From contig UREO01000033.1 of assembly GCA_900546895.1 (NCBI GenBank), positions 1 to 15,090 of the forward strand: a stretch of 15,090 nucleotides of DNA, read 5' to 3'. A program made the translations under genes and the position numbers. The stretch comes from an uncultured Oscillospiraceae bacterium. Its GTDB lineage: Bacteria; Bacillota; Clostridia; Oscillospirales; Acutalibacteraceae. The number at the start of each line of letters is the position of its first letter. Positions within the stretch are counted from its first letter, which is position 1. The notes under the pieces are model-generated. The model searched no databases. It saw only the letters and a list, made by a program, of their open reading frames with translations, and was not told the origin of the DNA. This document shows positions 14,817-15,090 of the stretch, piece by piece.

Positions 14817-14831
14817 TAATGAAATTCATTA
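14817..14831. promoter_or_regulatory. 15-bp palindrome on the ATPase -10 (operator candidate)
   Basis: TAATGAA-A-TTCATTA is a perfect odd palindrome (seven bases each side of a central A). It overlaps the TATAAT at 14828-14833 and covers the expected transcription start, an ideal place for a repressor dimer. The cognate regulator is not in the window. Confidence 0.45.
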
Positions 14832-14858
14832 TACTATAGTCAGCCGCTTTTTTGTCAA
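14828..14858 (-). promoter_or_regulatory. Sigma-A promoter for the P-type ATPase
   Basis: On the minus strand, TTGACA (14853-14858) and TATAAT (14828-14833) are both perfect hexamers but 19 bases apart, longer than the optimum of 17. Spacing like this can make a promoter dependent on an activator that distorts DNA, though it may simply be weaker. Confidence 0.65.
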
Positions 14859-14904
14859 TGTAATAAATATTTGAAAAAAACTTTAAAATTTCGCAACAAT
14901 TTCC

Positions 14905-14931
14905 GTCAAAATAACCAAATTGTAATTTGAC
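14905..14931. promoter_or_regulatory. Inverted repeat between divergent promoters
   Basis: CAAATT-GT-AATTTG (14916-14929) is a perfect palindrome. A wider pair GTCAAA (14905-14910) and TTTGAC (14926-14931) overlaps it. It lies between the ATPase promoter and the outward promoter, a usual position for a shared regulator site. AT-richness makes chance palindromes more likely here. Confidence 0.35.
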
Positions 14932-14960
14932 CAAGCGGGATATTCGATTGATAATTTACC

Positions 14961-14989
14961 TTGTTTCGTATTTGCATTATGAGTATAAT
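14961..14989 (+). promoter_or_regulatory. Promoter reading off the right end
   Basis: TTGTTT (14961-14966) and TATAAT (14984-14989) are separated by 17 bases. No gene starts between here and the adapter at 15045; the ATG at 14999 stops after five codons and has no SD. The transcript would be the leader of a gene divergent from the ATPase, lying outside the contig. The rest of 14859-15044 shows no further feature. Confidence 0.5.
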
Positions 14990-15044
14990 TAAGCGGTATG
15001 AGATATCGTGGATGAATTGGGTCCACCGTTTAACAGTGTAGGAA

Positions 15045-15090
15045 CTGTCTCTTATACACATCTCCGAGCCCACGAGACATGCGCAGATCT
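15045..15090. other. Nextera i7 adapter and index (technical sequence)
   Basis: This is the reverse complement of positions 1-44 plus two further adapter bases. It begins with the mosaic-end read-through CTGTCTCTTATACACATCT and carries ATGCGCAG in the index position. The contig's native sequence ends at 15044. Confidence 0.98.

Noticed and set aside
45..15044. CRISPR array, phage or defence island
   Set aside because: No regularly spaced direct repeats, cas, integrase, restriction or toxin-antitoxin genes were seen; content is mostly housekeeping.

Overview
The window is a 15,090-base assembled contig from a Gram-positive, clostridia-like bacterium, probably of the Oscillospiraceae/Ruminococcaceae type. 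The evidence for this is the DnaD plus DnaI-type replication-initiation pair, strong Shine-Dalgarno (SD) sites, near-consensus sigma-A promoters, a tRNA with encoded CCA, GTG/TTG starts with 4-base gene overlaps, moderately high GC, and prfB and typA of Firmicutes type. This taxonomic call is an inference from gene content and was not computed. Both ends (1-44 and 15045-15090) are Illumina Nextera i7 adapter plus index in inverted orientation, so only about 45-15044 is biological.

Layout, left to right. A minus-strand gene encodes a membrane protein with a RING-like zinc finger, a zinc ribbon and a DUF2628-like membrane part (53-1132). A 446-base divergent intergenic region follows, with one promoter per direction and a strong hairpin. 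prfB (release factor 2) comes next and converges across a terminator with a minus-strand two-gene operon, dnaD-like then dnaI-like. A single tRNA-Gly(GCC) with its own promoter and terminator sits between that operon and typA/bipA. typA is followed after 1 base by a DEDDh exonuclease with a C-terminal zinc ribbon, and that operon ends in a hairpin terminator overlapping the stop codon. Next is a coupled pair, pgeF/YfiH-family and a PflX-like radical SAM protein (4-base overlap). Then come a hemolysin III/PAQR membrane protein, a monoacylglycerol-lipase-like alpha/beta hydrolase, a secreted polysaccharide deacetylase, and tail-to-tail with it a CtpE-like P-type cation ATPase on the minus strand. 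The right edge holds the ATPase promoter with a palindrome on its -10, and an outward-facing promoter whose gene lies off the contig.

Most genes are housekeeping: translation (prfB, tRNA-Gly, typA), replication initiation (dnaD/dnaI) and envelope work (pgeF, deacetylase, PAQR, ATPase). I see no CRISPR array, phage, transposon, toxin-antitoxin or defence island, and nothing I would call a new multi-gene system. The items most worth a second look are the RING-like/DUF2628 protein, the prfB gene that keeps the CTT slippery codon position but has lost the programmed stop, the hairpin over the deacetylase start, and the palindromes at the ATPase promoter.
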